Positions 25,667-34,601 of a stretch of 64,000 nt of DNA are shown here, piece after piece. Position numbers and translations under genes: made by a program. The notes under the pieces were generated by a model. That model worked only from the letters and a program-made list of their open reading frames with translations, ran no database searches and was not told where the DNA came from. Where the stretch lies: NCBI GenBank assembly GCA_036251875.1, contig CP133960.1:372001-436000 (forward strand). The letters are read 5' to 3'. This DNA comes from Orbaceae bacterium lpD02. Its GTDB lineage: Bacteria > Pseudomonadota > Gammaproteobacteria > Enterobacterales > Orbaceae. The first letter of the stretch is position 1. Each line of letters opens with the position of its first letter.

Positions 25667-26076
25667 TGAACATACCATCTAAGTGTGTGGCAATACTGAT
25701 TATCTCAATTAGTGTTTTATTAACAGGATGCTCAACCTCTAAAGAAGCGATGTTTCCTCATGGTGACGAGACGATGAATACGATTTACCATCAAAAAACA
25801 GGCGGAGGCACAAGTCAATTATTTGATAATCGTTATGAACTGAGGCGTGGCGTTGATGATGTGACCTATAGCCAGTCGGTAATGAACCATACTCGTAGTG
25901 CAAAAGTTGAAATTAACACCTTATTTCAGCGTCTCCCTAATCCGGATTTGGTGATGTATATCTATCCCCATTTAACCGGCGATGGAAAATTACCTGTGCC
26001 GGGTTACTCAACTGTGTTTTCGTTTTATGGTGAGGTGCGCTATGCCATGCCCGGTGAAAGTGGGGAGGGACAGTAA
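25666..26076 (+). CDS. TIGR03751-family conjugal transfer lipoprotein
   Basis: A 136-residue lipoprotein, lipobox LLTGC (Cys about 22). The blocks MNTIYHQKTGG, LFDNRYELRRGVDD and VPGYSTVFSFYGEVRYAMPGE match TIGR03751. A TraV/VirB7-like role in the outer-membrane core is likely from its position between the VirB10-like and VirB4-like genes. Confidence 0.85.
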   Translation: MNIPSKCVAILIISISVLLTGCSTSKEAMFPHGDETMNTIYHQKTGGGTSQLFDNRYELRRGVDDVTYSQSVMNHTRSAKVEINTLFQRLPNPDLVMYIYPHLTGDGKLPVPGYSTVFSFYGEVRYAMPGESGEGQ

Positions 26077-28865
26077 TGGGCTTTTTTAGTAAGAAATGTC
26101 AGGTTGAGGCGCAGCATAAGAGTGCCGCTGATACGACAAAGCGGCCTAAACGACATGGAAATTTAACGACCCGTGATAAAAGCCAGCTTCTTTATACCAA
26201 AAATGGCCAAAAATCGATTATCGATTATTTACCCTGGCTTGAATTCGACGATGAGCATCAATCGATTTTACTCGAAGATGGCAGGTCGGTCGGTGCCGTG
26301 TTCGAAATCATTCCTTATGGCACCGAAGCAAAACCGCTGTCAACACTTCAAGGGATGAGTGACATCGTAACGAATAGTATTGAAAATTCGTTTGACGAGC
26401 GAGATAAAAACCCCTGGGTCACCCAATATTTTTGTCAAGATGAGGATAACTTAGATGATTATATTTCAGCGTTAAGACAGTATCCAAAGCCAAACGCCAA
26501 AGGAACGGTATTCACGGAAAAATGGCTAAACATTATGGAGAACCATCTTAATGGGATCACCAAAAATGAGGGACTTTTTTTTGACCATACCGTGACTAAA
26601 ACGCCATGGCGGGGACAGATCCGTCGAACCCGCATGGTGATATATCGGTATGTCGATGCGAAAGAAAATATGACTGATTTAACGCCACAAGAGCAGCTCG
26701 ATAATGTCTGTAATAGTGCGATATTAGCGTTAAAAGGTGCCGGCATTGCAATTCGGCGTTTAGATTGTACTGACGTCACACGCTGGCTAGCACCGATATT
26801 TAATCCTCAGCCCATGATGGGAAAGGGGGCCTTGATGAAGCAGCTTATCGAAGCGCAAAATGAAGTAGTTCCTCTACCGGTTATTCATGATTTTACCGAA
26901 AATCTATTTTATTCTGAGCCAGAAACCAAAGCCGGGTATTGGCATTTTGACACTCTGCCTCACGCGGTCGTCATGGTTGATAGACTGAAAAGCCTACCCG
27001 AAATTGGCCATTTAACCGGTGAAACCCAAAAAACGAATGGCATTAATGCGCTGTTTGATTTACTGCCTGAGTCAACCATGATGAGTCTGACGATTGTCAC
27101 CTATCCACAGGACAAACTTGAAGAGCATATTAATCATATCAGAAAAAAAGCCATCGGTGAGAATGCAGAGTCGCAAGCGGTAAAAGAGAACTGTGACGAT
27201 GCGATGAGCTACATTGCGCAGCGCAATAAAATGTATCAAAGCAGCATTGCCTTTTATATACGAGACCAAAGTATAAAAGGGTTAAAGCAAAAAATACAAA
27301 GCCTTAATGCCCAATTAAATAATCACGGGATGATCACGGTCACTGAAAACAACGAAATAGCACCTTTATCCTCTTTCCTACGTTGGCTACCCATGAATTA
27401 CAATCCAAGCCTTGATCCAAAGCGGCTCTATACCAAATTCAACTGGTGCAAGCATCTTGCTAATTTATTACCTGTATTTGGGCGAAGTAGCGGAACAGGA
27501 AACCCCGGGATCACGTTTTTTAATCGAGGGGGAGGGCCTCTCAGTTATGATCCGATGGTGGATAAAGCTCAAAATGGTCACAAGCTTATTTTAGGCCCAA
27601 CGGGTGCGGGTAAATCGGCCACGCTGAATGTGGAGATTGCGCAGCTCGTGGCGATGTATCGTCCTCGCACGCTGATCGTTGAAACCGGTAATTCGTTTGG
27701 TCTTCTGGTCGATTATATGGAAGACCATGACGTTAGTGTTCACCGAGTCAGTTTAAAACCAGGTAGTGGCGTAGTACTTAACCCGCTTGCCGATTCGCAT
27801 CTTATTTTAGCTATCAAAGATTTAAACACGCAGCTTGATGAACGTAGTTTAAGTGATGATATTGTGTCACAAACACTAAATGATAGTGAGGATGAACAAG
27901 AGGGCGATGCGCAGCGTGATGTCCTGGGTGAAATGGAGATATCCATTCGCCTGATGATAACAGGGGGAGAAGAAAAAGAAGATGAATTACTGCGCCGGGC
28001 GGATAGAGCCATGATCCGCCAAGCGATTGTGATAGCGGCAAAGGTCGCCTACAAAGAAGAGCGGCAAGCGATTGCCGGCGATGTACAAGATGCCCTGTTT
28101 GACATAAGTAAAGATCTCACCTTACCTGAAGCCCGCCGGGCGAAAGCGTATGAGATGGCCGAAGCGCTTAGTATGTTTACCCAGGGCTTTGAGGGGGAGA
28201 TTTTTAATCAACAAGGCACGCCATGGCCCGATGTTGATGTTATTCACGTTGACTTAGCGACGTTTGCAAGAGAGGGATATGAAGCGCAATTATCCATTGC
28301 GTATATTTCACTCATTAATCACATCAATAATATGGGAGAAAAATATCAACACCAATCCAGAGCAATTGTGAACGTGACGGATGAATCTCATATTATTACC
28401 GTTAAGCCGTTAACCGCCGCTTACCTAACGAAAGCGTCTAAAATGTGGCGTAAGCTTGGGGTATGGCTTTGGCTTGCTACGCAAAACATGGAGGATTTCC
28501 CTGATGCAGCCGCAAAATTATTGTCGATGATTGAATGGTGGGAAATGCTGGTGACTGACGCCTCAGAAGCGGAGAAGATCCGTCGTTTTAAAGCCTTAAC
28601 CGATGAACAAATTACGATGATAACCTCAGCTTGTAAGGCGAGTCAGCAGTATACAGAAGGTGTCGTTTTATCGAAAAATGTTGAAGCACTCTTCCGCGTT
28701 GTGCCACCTAGTCTCTTTTTAGCGTTAGGTATGACGGAGAAGGATGAAAAAGCGGACAGGATGGCACTTATGAAAGCATTTGGGATTAGTGAGCTTAATG
28801 CTGCGCTAAAAGTCGCTGAAAAACTGGATAAAGCACGTGGTCTAACCGCTACGGTCTATTGTTAA
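26076..28865 (+). CDS. Conjugative transfer ATPase, VirB4/TraC-like
   Basis: A 929-residue ATPase of the PFL_4706/TIGR03744 type. N-terminal VirB4 domain includes FDDEHQSILLEDGRSVGAVFEI; Walker A GPTGAGKSA at residues 507-515; Walker B VNVTDESHI with Asp769-Glu770; then MWRKLGVWLWLATQNMEDFPDAA, the conserved motif of the family. It energises pilus assembly and substrate transfer at the inner membrane. Its start overlaps the lipoprotein stop. Confidence 0.93.
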   Translation: MGFFSKKCQVEAQHKSAADTTKRPKRHGNLTTRDKSQLLYTKNGQKSIIDYLPWLEFDDEHQSILLEDGRSVGAVFEIIPYGTEAKPLSTLQGMSDIVTNSIENSFDERDKNPWVTQYFCQDEDNLDDYISALRQYPKPNAKGTVFTEKWLNIMENHLNGITKNEGLFFDHTVTKTPWRGQIRRTRMVIYRYVDAKENMTDLTPQEQLDNVCNSAILALKGAGIAIRRLDCTDVTRWLAPIFNPQPMMGKGALMKQLIEAQNEVVPLPVIHDFTENLFYSEPETKAGYWHFDTLPHAVVMVDRLKSLPEIGHLTGETQKTNGINALFDLLPESTMMSLTIVTYPQDKLEEHINHIRKKAIGENAESQAVKENCDDAMSYIAQRNKMYQSSIAFYIRDQSIKGLKQKIQSLNAQLNNHGMITVTENNEIAPLSSFLRWLPMNYNPSLDPKRLYTKFNWCKHLANLLPVFGRSSGTGNPGITFFNRGGGPLSYDPMVDKAQNGHKLILGPTGAGKSATLNVEIAQLVAMYRPRTLIVETGNSFGLLVDYMEDHDVSVHRVSLKPGSGVVLNPLADSHLILAIKDLNTQLDERSLSDDIVSQTLNDSEDEQEGDAQRDVLGEMEISIRLMITGGEEKEDELLRRADRAMIRQAIVIAAKVAYKEERQAIAGDVQDALFDISKDLTLPEARRAKAYEMAEALSMFTQGFEGEIFNQQGTPWPDVDVIHVDLATFAREGYEAQLSIAYISLINHINNMGEKYQHQSRAIVNVTDESHIITVKPLTAAYLTKASKMWRKLGVWLWLATQNMEDFPDAAAKLLSMIEWWEMLVTDASEAEKIRRFKALTDEQITMITSACKASQQYTEGVVLSKNVEALFRVVPPSLFLALGMTEKDEKADRMALMKAFGISELNAALKVAEKLDKARGLTATVYC

Positions 28866-28876
28866 GGAGCAAAAAA

Positions 28877-29254
28877 ATGGCGTCAACTTACCTGTTTTTA
28901 TTTGATACCAATCCGCTTGGTAATGCCAAAATTAATCCTGCTTATGTGGATAGCATTAATCAATTTTATCAGGTTTTAGCAAAAAAACTGGGAATAATAA
29001 CAAGAAAACAGTGCCGATTGTACCGAATCCCCACGCATGAACAGGCGCACCTTCCTTACCAGCAATACGCACTCATTGCTTTAAGTGGTGAACAATCAGA
29101 CTGTTTAATTGAAATCGTGTGTAATGACACTGTTAATACCGTGATATGGCCTAAAGAGAGCGAAATCGTGCTCGGTAAACGATTAACGATTGAGGTTGCC
29201 GATTGGATTGATGCTTACTTACTCATTACTGATTTAATGAAGGAAGACAGATGA
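28877..29254 (+). CDS. Unknown protein of the transfer operon
   Basis: About 125 residues from ATG 28877 behind AAGGAG. No signal peptide or membrane span. A mixed alpha/beta pattern and the segment LTIEVADWIDAYLLITDLM near the end. It overlaps the next start (ATGA) and sits 12 bases after the ATPase, so it is co-translated with transfer genes, but I do not recognise a family. Confidence 0.6.
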   Translation: MASTYLFLFDTNPLGNAKINPAYVDSINQFYQVLAKKLGIITRKQCRLYRIPTHEQAHLPYQQYALIALSGEQSDCLIEIVCNDTVNTVIWPKESEIVLGKRLTIEVADWIDAYLLITDLMKEDR

Positions 29255-29676
29255 AAAATAGTGCATTAGGGCTAGTGGTTTTACTCTTATGTAATCACTG
29301 TATTGGGGCAGAAATAAAGGGTGTTTCTGTCTTTGTGACGCATGAGCAGGGGCAGCGCGTTACGGGCTGCAATGATTACTGTCATCTCTATGAGCTCGAT
29401 AAGGCAGATAATTTGCTCCAGTCCTATTTTGGTGAGTTACCCAGCAATGAGGAGGAAGCTTACCTGATGACCATGGAGAAAATCAATTCACCCGATTGGA
29501 AGCAGTTAGAGTACGAGGTGATTGAGGCACAGAAAACGGTCATCAAAGCCTTTGAGCTGGGTGTCAAAAAATACCCGGCGATTGTCATTAATGATACCTT
29601 CGTCAGTTATGGCTCGCTTGATGTGGCAGGTATTATGGCTGAGTTTTTAAGGAGAGAGGCAAATGATGAGAATTAA
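29251..29676 (+). CDS. TIGR03757-family ICE protein
   Basis: A 141-residue exported protein; signal ends near IGA-E (residue 20). The blocks VSVFVTHEQG and LGVKKYPAIVINDTFVSYGSLDV match the TIGR03757 family, a thioredoxin-fold-like TrbC relative with cis-Pro in YPAIV. Two cysteines (GCNDYC) could form a disulfide. Precedes the TraU-like gene, as expected. Confidence 0.82.
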   Translation: MKNSALGLVVLLLCNHCIGAEIKGVSVFVTHEQGQRVTGCNDYCHLYELDKADNLLQSYFGELPSNEEEAYLMTMEKINSPDWKQLEYEVIEAQKTVIKAFELGVKKYPAIVINDTFVSYGSLDVAGIMAEFLRREANDEN

Positions 29677-30613
29677 GTCGTTAAAATTAACGCTCCTTGG
29701 CATGAGCCTTTTGATGGCACTCCCTAGCCTTGCAACAAGCATTAATACGTTACAAATTGTGCAATCGGCCCTGTCTCCCAGCTGCACGGATTATCGCATT
29801 GTGGGGACCTGTTTTTGGCTGAAATGTGGCTGGGGAGGGTGCAAGGTCAGAACGTCAGTCAAAGTAAGGCATTATATTCCCGATGTTGTGATGTCAGTTT
29901 ACGCTCAGCCATTTCAAAACCCGTGGACAGAAGCAAACCTTATCACGTCTTTATCGAGTGTTATAACGGGCTCTGCGGTGCAAGGCGGGAGTGATACTAA
30001 TGGCCGGCAAGCCAATAACCGGACGAAAATACGCTTTAAAGATGTGCAAGCAATTGGCCATCCAGGGGGGGCGGTGTTTTCCGAGATGTTATCGGGTATG
30101 GGCTATTACTGTCGTAATGGGGTAATGCCGATGGTGCCTTATTTTGTCAGTGAACTGGATTTTATTGCCTGGCGCATGGCGTTAGTTGAGCCTTTTTACC
30201 CCGAGTCACTGGTCCCTGGATTAAGAGAAATCGGCAGCCAGCTTAGTGCCAATATGTGGGGGAATATTTACCCAAGAACCGGCGCGGTCACACAAAACGA
30301 CGATTTTAAAGCGGGGGCGGTAGCGGTGCAGCGGGGGGCAGATGTGCTCACTAATACAAGTACACTCCATGTCGTAAAAAACTACACGAAGTCAAAAAGT
30401 AAAGGCTTTTGGCCACCCGAGCCCGTTAGAGAAAATACCCATAACCATAAATGGCAGAAACTGGCCCCAACTATGAGTCTGTCTTGTGGCATATTTCCGA
30501 ATTTAAACGATACCCCTAGTCTTGATGGTGGGTATGTCTATGCCTTGTGGCGACCTTATACCTGTTGTAAAAAGCGCGGTCAAACATTTTTGTACAGCAT
30601 TGATATTCAATAA
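29663..30613 (+). CDS. TIGR03756-family TraU-like protein
   Basis: A 316-residue periplasmic protein. Signal peptide to about residue 24, then CTDYRIVGTCFWLKCGWGGC, a Cys- and Trp-rich motif typical of TraU-type proteins, and YYCRNGVMPMVPYFVSELDFIAWR. Eight or so cysteines imply disulfides. TraU-like proteins are needed for DNA transfer rather than pilus assembly in F; that role is carried over here by family. Confidence 0.83.
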   Translation: MMRIKSLKLTLLGMSLLMALPSLATSINTLQIVQSALSPSCTDYRIVGTCFWLKCGWGGCKVRTSVKVRHYIPDVVMSVYAQPFQNPWTEANLITSLSSVITGSAVQGGSDTNGRQANNRTKIRFKDVQAIGHPGGAVFSEMLSGMGYYCRNGVMPMVPYFVSELDFIAWRMALVEPFYPESLVPGLREIGSQLSANMWGNIYPRTGAVTQNDDFKAGAVAVQRGADVLTNTSTLHVVKNYTKSKSKGFWPPEPVRENTHNHKWQKLAPTMSLSCGIFPNLNDTPSLDGGYVYALWRPYTCCKKRGQTFLYSIDIQ

Positions 30614-30639
30614 AATCAACCTTGAAAAGGACTAATATT

Positions 30640-31965
30640 ATGACTTATAAAACATCACTCTTACATTTTAGTTCAGCGCTATTGTTGATGCTGAGCACCT
30701 CAAGTTATGCATCAAATTATTTAACAGGCGGTGTATCAGATGCACTGTATTACAAAATTGGCGGTGGGTCAGTCATTGGACCGAATTATGCGTTAAGTAG
30801 ACCTAACGCAATGGGCCTTGGCATTAAGTGGAATGCCAATTTAATGTGTGGCAACTTCGATATCAAATCAACGGTGGCCAATCAACTTAATGGGGTGACT
30901 GATGGCTTTAATAATATGATGGGCGAGGTGGTGACGAATGCGCAAGGCGCGGTTGCCAGCCTTCCCGCGCTGATTATTCAGCGTGCCAATCCTCAGCTTT
31001 ATGACCTGCTCACCAATGGGGTGTTGCAAGGGAAACTTGATTACTCTGACATTAAAATGAGTTGTAAACAAATGGCCAATAAAATGGCCGATTACGCTGA
31101 TAGCGCGGGGTTTACCCAAGCGGCAAAAGTAGAAAACTTCACTAATTTATTAAGCAATAAAGTCGATGCAGTTCGCATCGATAAGTTGCTTGAAGAAGAA
31201 GGGGGCGATAACGGTTCAACGTGGCTCGGGGGCAGTAAAAAAGGGGGGATAGGTCAAGAGCCTATCAAAATTACCAGTGATGTGGCTTTAGCCGGCTATA
31301 ACACCTTAATTAATCGCAACGTAACCGATACGTCATCAGTTACGAGTCATCAAAGTAAAGGCGGAATTTATCAGACCTGGCAAGCCCCAAGTGATGCGCA
31401 AGCGTGGATCATCGACGTGATTGGCGAGCGTGAAATGGTTGTGTCCGACGGTGCAAGTGGTAATAATAGCGGTAAAGCCGGACGAGGCTTAAACCCGATA
31501 ACTCAAGACTATTACGAATCAAACTATGAGAAACTGGTTGATTTAATTAATGACACCACCGAGATTAATGACAGCTCGCTTACCTCACTTAATAAAGGCC
31601 CTTTAAATGTGACTAGGGGCGTGATTGAAACACTGCGAGAAGACAGTGAGCGCGGGGTGCTGGCCAACCGTTTGGCCAGTGAGATGGCGCTAGCGCAAGC
31701 GATTGATGAGGCGTTAATGGCAAGGCGAGTGTTACTTGCCGGTCGTAAGGAGCCTAATATTGCAAAAAGTCAGCAAGCACAAGCTAAAATTTTGGCGCAA
31801 ATTGCGGAGCTGGATATGGAAATTAACCAGGTAAAACTTGAGTATGATATGCGTAAATCGATTTCAGGTAATACCTTATCTGTGATCCATGAGCGCAAAT
31901 TGGCGCGTGAGCAAGGGGTTATTGTACCGACATCAAATAACAATGATTTAGACGCAAATAAATAA
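30640..31965 (+). CDS. TIGR03755-family ICE protein (TraH/TraW-region)
   Basis: About 441 residues from ATG 30640 behind AAAAGGA. Signal peptide ending SYA-S, then YYKIGGGSVIGPNYALSRPNAM and GLGIKWNANLMCGNFDIKST, the signature of PFL_4711/TIGR03755. The C-terminal third is a helical, partly coiled-coil region (ARRVLLAGRKEPNIAKS to LDMEINQVKLEYDMRKS). Analogous in place to F TraH, a pilus-extension factor. Confidence 0.83.
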   Translation: MTYKTSLLHFSSALLLMLSTSSYASNYLTGGVSDALYYKIGGGSVIGPNYALSRPNAMGLGIKWNANLMCGNFDIKSTVANQLNGVTDGFNNMMGEVVTNAQGAVASLPALIIQRANPQLYDLLTNGVLQGKLDYSDIKMSCKQMANKMADYADSAGFTQAAKVENFTNLLSNKVDAVRIDKLLEEEGGDNGSTWLGGSKKGGIGQEPIKITSDVALAGYNTLINRNVTDTSSVTSHQSKGGIYQTWQAPSDAQAWIIDVIGEREMVVSDGASGNNSGKAGRGLNPITQDYYESNYEKLVDLINDTTEINDSSLTSLNKGPLNVTRGVIETLREDSERGVLANRLASEMALAQAIDEALMARRVLLAGRKEPNIAKSQQAQAKILAQIAELDMEINQVKLEYDMRKSISGNTLSVIHERKLAREQGVIVPTSNNNDLDANK

Positions 31966-31976
31966 GGGCCACTATT

Positions 31977-32321
31977 ATGAATACCAATATTATTAACAAT
32001 AAGGTTAAGCGTAACAAATGGGCCGGACGACTCAAAGTGATGATTGGAACTCTAATCATAGTCGCCATTCTCTTCTTTTTAATCAGCATTTTTTCAACAC
32101 AGGAGCGTGTCTATTCGCTCAATGCGTTCCTATCCAGTGCTTACTGGTATTTTCTGTTATTTAGATTGGTTATTTATGGCGGGATGATTGGCATGTGCGT
32201 AAAGATGAAACGCAAAATCAAACCGACACCGTATTACCGCTCATTTATTAAAGTCTGTGCAATGTGCTTGGCATTTGTATTTTTCAATGAAGTCATGCTT
32301 TATATCAAATTAATGGGGTAA
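31977..32321 (+). CDS. Small three-span membrane protein of the transfer operon
   Basis: A 114-residue protein with three hydrophobic segments (about 21-41, 53-75, 92-110) and a basic loop KMKRKIKPTPYYRS. It lies between the TraH-like and TraG-like genes, where PFGI-1-type ICEs carry a conserved small membrane protein. Role unknown. Confidence 0.7.
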   Translation: MNTNIINNKVKRNKWAGRLKVMIGTLIIVAILFFLISIFSTQERVYSLNAFLSSAYWYFLLFRLVIYGGMIGMCVKMKRKIKPTPYYRSFIKVCAMCLAFVFFNEVMLYIKLMG

Positions 32322-32322
32322 T

Positions 32323-33957
32323 ATGATGGCTGCAATGAGTTTTTTTGATTATGTGACATTGAGTTTGGGGTGGCTTATTAATAATGGGATTTGGAACATT
32401 ATTGCAACGTCGGGGATTTTTATTCTCCCATTTGTTTTTAAGCTTGTGGCAATTTTAATTAAGGTGAGGGAGAAGGGTGCATTTGAAGGGAACCATGCGC
32501 CGATGATTGTAAGCCGGTTAGAAGATTATATCTATATTAGTATGGTGGTCATTTTCTTTGCATGCTATCCCTCTATCATACTCGATGTCCGCGTGCTGCA
32601 CTATGAACAAGGGGCGTATTCATCAAGGGTTGATGAAGGGAAGATTGTCGCTCAAAGTACGAGTTGTTCGTATGCTGAAGTCTCACCTTCCAATTCAAAA
32701 CTGCAACAGGCGCATGTGATGATAGGCGGACAAGATGTGTATGTGCCACTTTGGTGGTACTTTGTTCATGCCATATCGTCAGGATTAACGCAAGCTGCGG
32801 TAACGGCGTTACCGTGCAATACCGATTTACGGGAGGTCCAATCGACCATTGCTAACTTAGCGGTGACAGACCCCATTTTGATTACGGAAGCCAATCAGTT
32901 CTACACGTCCTGTTTTAACCCATCGGTGAATAAGCTCAGAGCAAATGCCACTGCCATACCGGAAACGATGCTCGATGACGTGACGTGGCCAGGTTCAAAT
33001 TATTTTCTGACAACACGTGGCTATTATGATACCTTCCGGGCACAAGTGCCGCAAAAAGATTGGCCATACGATAGTCAGCGTGATGTTGGACTCTCACCAG
33101 GTGAATATTATACTGGTTATCCGTCGTGCAAATCATGGTGGAATGATGAAGACGTGGGGCTTAAAGCGAAGTTAATTGCAAATATTGAGACGCAAATTAG
33201 GCGAGAGGAAAACGAAAAATCACGGACGGGTAATGCCAATCCGAATATTAACAAATTTTCGTTTTGGGAGCACTTAGCGACCAGTAAACGTGAGCGTAAT
33301 GAAATTGTGCTGCGTTCGGTATTAACGCCTCGAAAAATGCTCGGCAGTGCGAATTATATGTATCTTGATTATGAAAACAAAGATGCAGGTATGTCACAAA
33401 AAGTGGGCAGCACGATTGCGTCAACGGGGGCCTTTTTTAAGTCAATGAGTACCTTTGTTGAAATGGATGCGGTCAGGCAAGCGGCGCCGATGATTCAATC
33501 AGTGCTACTAATGAGTGTGATTATTCTGCTGCCGATTGTTATCACGCTGGGGGGATTTGAACCGAAAGTGGTGGTGACCTTAACCTTTGTGATATTTGCT
33601 ATCATCTTTTTGACCTTTGTGTGGGAGCTGGCCCGATTTTTAGATTCAAGGTTAATTGAAATTTTGTATGAAAATAATGTGGTTGGGTTTTTAAATTGGA
33701 AATTCTCGACGGGTAACAAGTCGCTGATTGATATTGTGACCTCAATTGTGTTTATTGGATTTCCGATTCTTTTACTAAGTGCCTTATCATGGTCAGGGTA
33801 TAAAATTGGCTCGGGTATTAGCAATATGTTAAATGATGCTTCAATCAAAATGCAGGAAGCTGGTGCTGACGGTTATGAAAGGGCTGCGGCAACAGGAAAA
33901 GCCGCAGTGAGAACTACAGTAAAAGGTGCAAACAAAGTATTAACTAAAAAGAAATAA
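32323..33957 (+). CDS. TraG N-terminal-domain protein
   Basis: A 544-residue polytopic protein with spans near residues 20-45, 65-90, 380-435 and 470-490, matching the conjugal TraG N-terminal domain of ICEs (F TraG without its long C-terminal exclusion domain). The large loop between spans has conserved Cys and Trp residues. The end is Ala-rich and basic. In F, TraG acts in mating-pair stabilisation and entry exclusion. It is the last gene of the transfer operon. Confidence 0.83.
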   Translation: MMAAMSFFDYVTLSLGWLINNGIWNIIATSGIFILPFVFKLVAILIKVREKGAFEGNHAPMIVSRLEDYIYISMVVIFFACYPSIILDVRVLHYEQGAYSSRVDEGKIVAQSTSCSYAEVSPSNSKLQQAHVMIGGQDVYVPLWWYFVHAISSGLTQAAVTALPCNTDLREVQSTIANLAVTDPILITEANQFYTSCFNPSVNKLRANATAIPETMLDDVTWPGSNYFLTTRGYYDTFRAQVPQKDWPYDSQRDVGLSPGEYYTGYPSCKSWWNDEDVGLKAKLIANIETQIRREENEKSRTGNANPNINKFSFWEHLATSKRERNEIVLRSVLTPRKMLGSANYMYLDYENKDAGMSQKVGSTIASTGAFFKSMSTFVEMDAVRQAAPMIQSVLLMSVIILLPIVITLGGFEPKVVVTLTFVIFAIIFLTFVWELARFLDSRLIEILYENNVVGFLNWKFSTGNKSLIDIVTSIVFIGFPILLLSALSWSGYKIGSGISNMLNDASIKMQEAGADGYERAAATGKAAVRTTVKGANKVLTKKK

Positions 33958-33961
33958 TAAT

Positions 33962-33999
33962 AAAAAGCTGATAATATAATCGTGTCAGCTTTTTTTTTC
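33962..33999. terminator. Bidirectional terminator ending the transfer operon
   Basis: AAAAAGCTGA (33962-33971) and TCAGCTTTTT (33985-33994) form a 10-bp stem with a 13-base loop and a run of nine Ts on the + side; the A run on the left makes it work for the minus-strand gene too. Confidence 0.85.
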
Positions 34000-34263
34000 T
34001 CTCACAATTTTATAGTATCCCGTCCCATCAAATTTGTTTTCGCTTTCCGTTTTCATTGGATTAAGTGATACGTACTTACTTTTTACTCTGTTGTTAGAAC
34101 CTGTTTCACACAAAGCGGCAACAATATTCAAAGCAACAACTAACAGCATCCCCATTATTTTAAATAAAACTGCAAGGGCTTTTAATAAAAATTCAAAGCC
34201 ATCACTATTAAACAGCATTTTAGGTTTTGCGTCAGCCGGTAAAGGTGTATTTTCATGTTTCAT
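33985..34263 (-). CDS. Small membrane protein convergent to the transfer operon
   Basis: About 92 residues if ATG 34263 is used (GAGG lies 8 bases upstream); an upstream ATG at 34299 lacks a ribosome binding site. One hydrophobic helix (LLKALAVLFKIMGMLLVVALNIVAAL) follows a polar 25-residue N-terminus; the tail is basic. It shares the terminator with the transfer operon. Unknown; small membrane proteins at this place in conjugative elements sometimes act in exclusion. Confidence 0.5.
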   Translation of the reverse strand: MKHENTPLPADAKPKMLFNSDGFEFLLKALAVLFKIMGMLLVVALNIVAALCETGSNNRVKSKYVSLNPMKTESENKFDGTGYYKIVREKKS

Positions 34264-34398
34264 AATGGCAGCCTCATAGTCTTGTTTGCAATTATACATA
34301 ATACCATGTATTCACAAGAGTTTCCATTTATTTGTTTGCTAATTAAGCATCACGCCAAGTCGTTATGGTAACGGTGTAAGTCTGGTTAATCCCTATTG

Positions 34399-34421
34399 TT
34401 ATCCACATATTTTGTGGATAA
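34399..34421. other. Inverted pair of DnaA boxes
   Basis: TTATCCACA (34399-34407) and its exact inverse TGTGGATAA (34413-34421), 5 bases apart, are both perfect E. coli-type DnaA boxes. AT-rich DNA follows (34422-34600). The rest of this 300-base gap (34300-34601) has a palindrome TTTCGTATATGCGAAA at 34484-34499 and otherwise nothing I can name. The boxes may be a DnaA-controlled operator or part of an origin; as a hairpin it could also terminate transcription weakly. Confidence 0.65.
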
Positions 34422-34601
34422 TTTTGATAAAAAACACCAATTAATTGAGCAAAGCAATGATTAAAAAATTTATCTATGAAGGATTTCGTATATGCGAAAG
34501 TGGGGTAATTTTTTTGCTTAAATGAATACTGATTTGATTATCGATTATTTCTTTGTGTTTTCATAGTATTTGGTTTATTTCCCACTCCATGAGCGAAGAC
34601 G

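Noticed and set aside
27740-28041. Overlapping minus-strand frames inside the VirB4-like gene
   Set aside because: Low-complexity shadows opposite an acidic coding stretch; no start signals.
34399-34430. Rho-independent terminator
   Set aside because: The stem is good but only four Ts follow after AA; two exact DnaA boxes explain it better.
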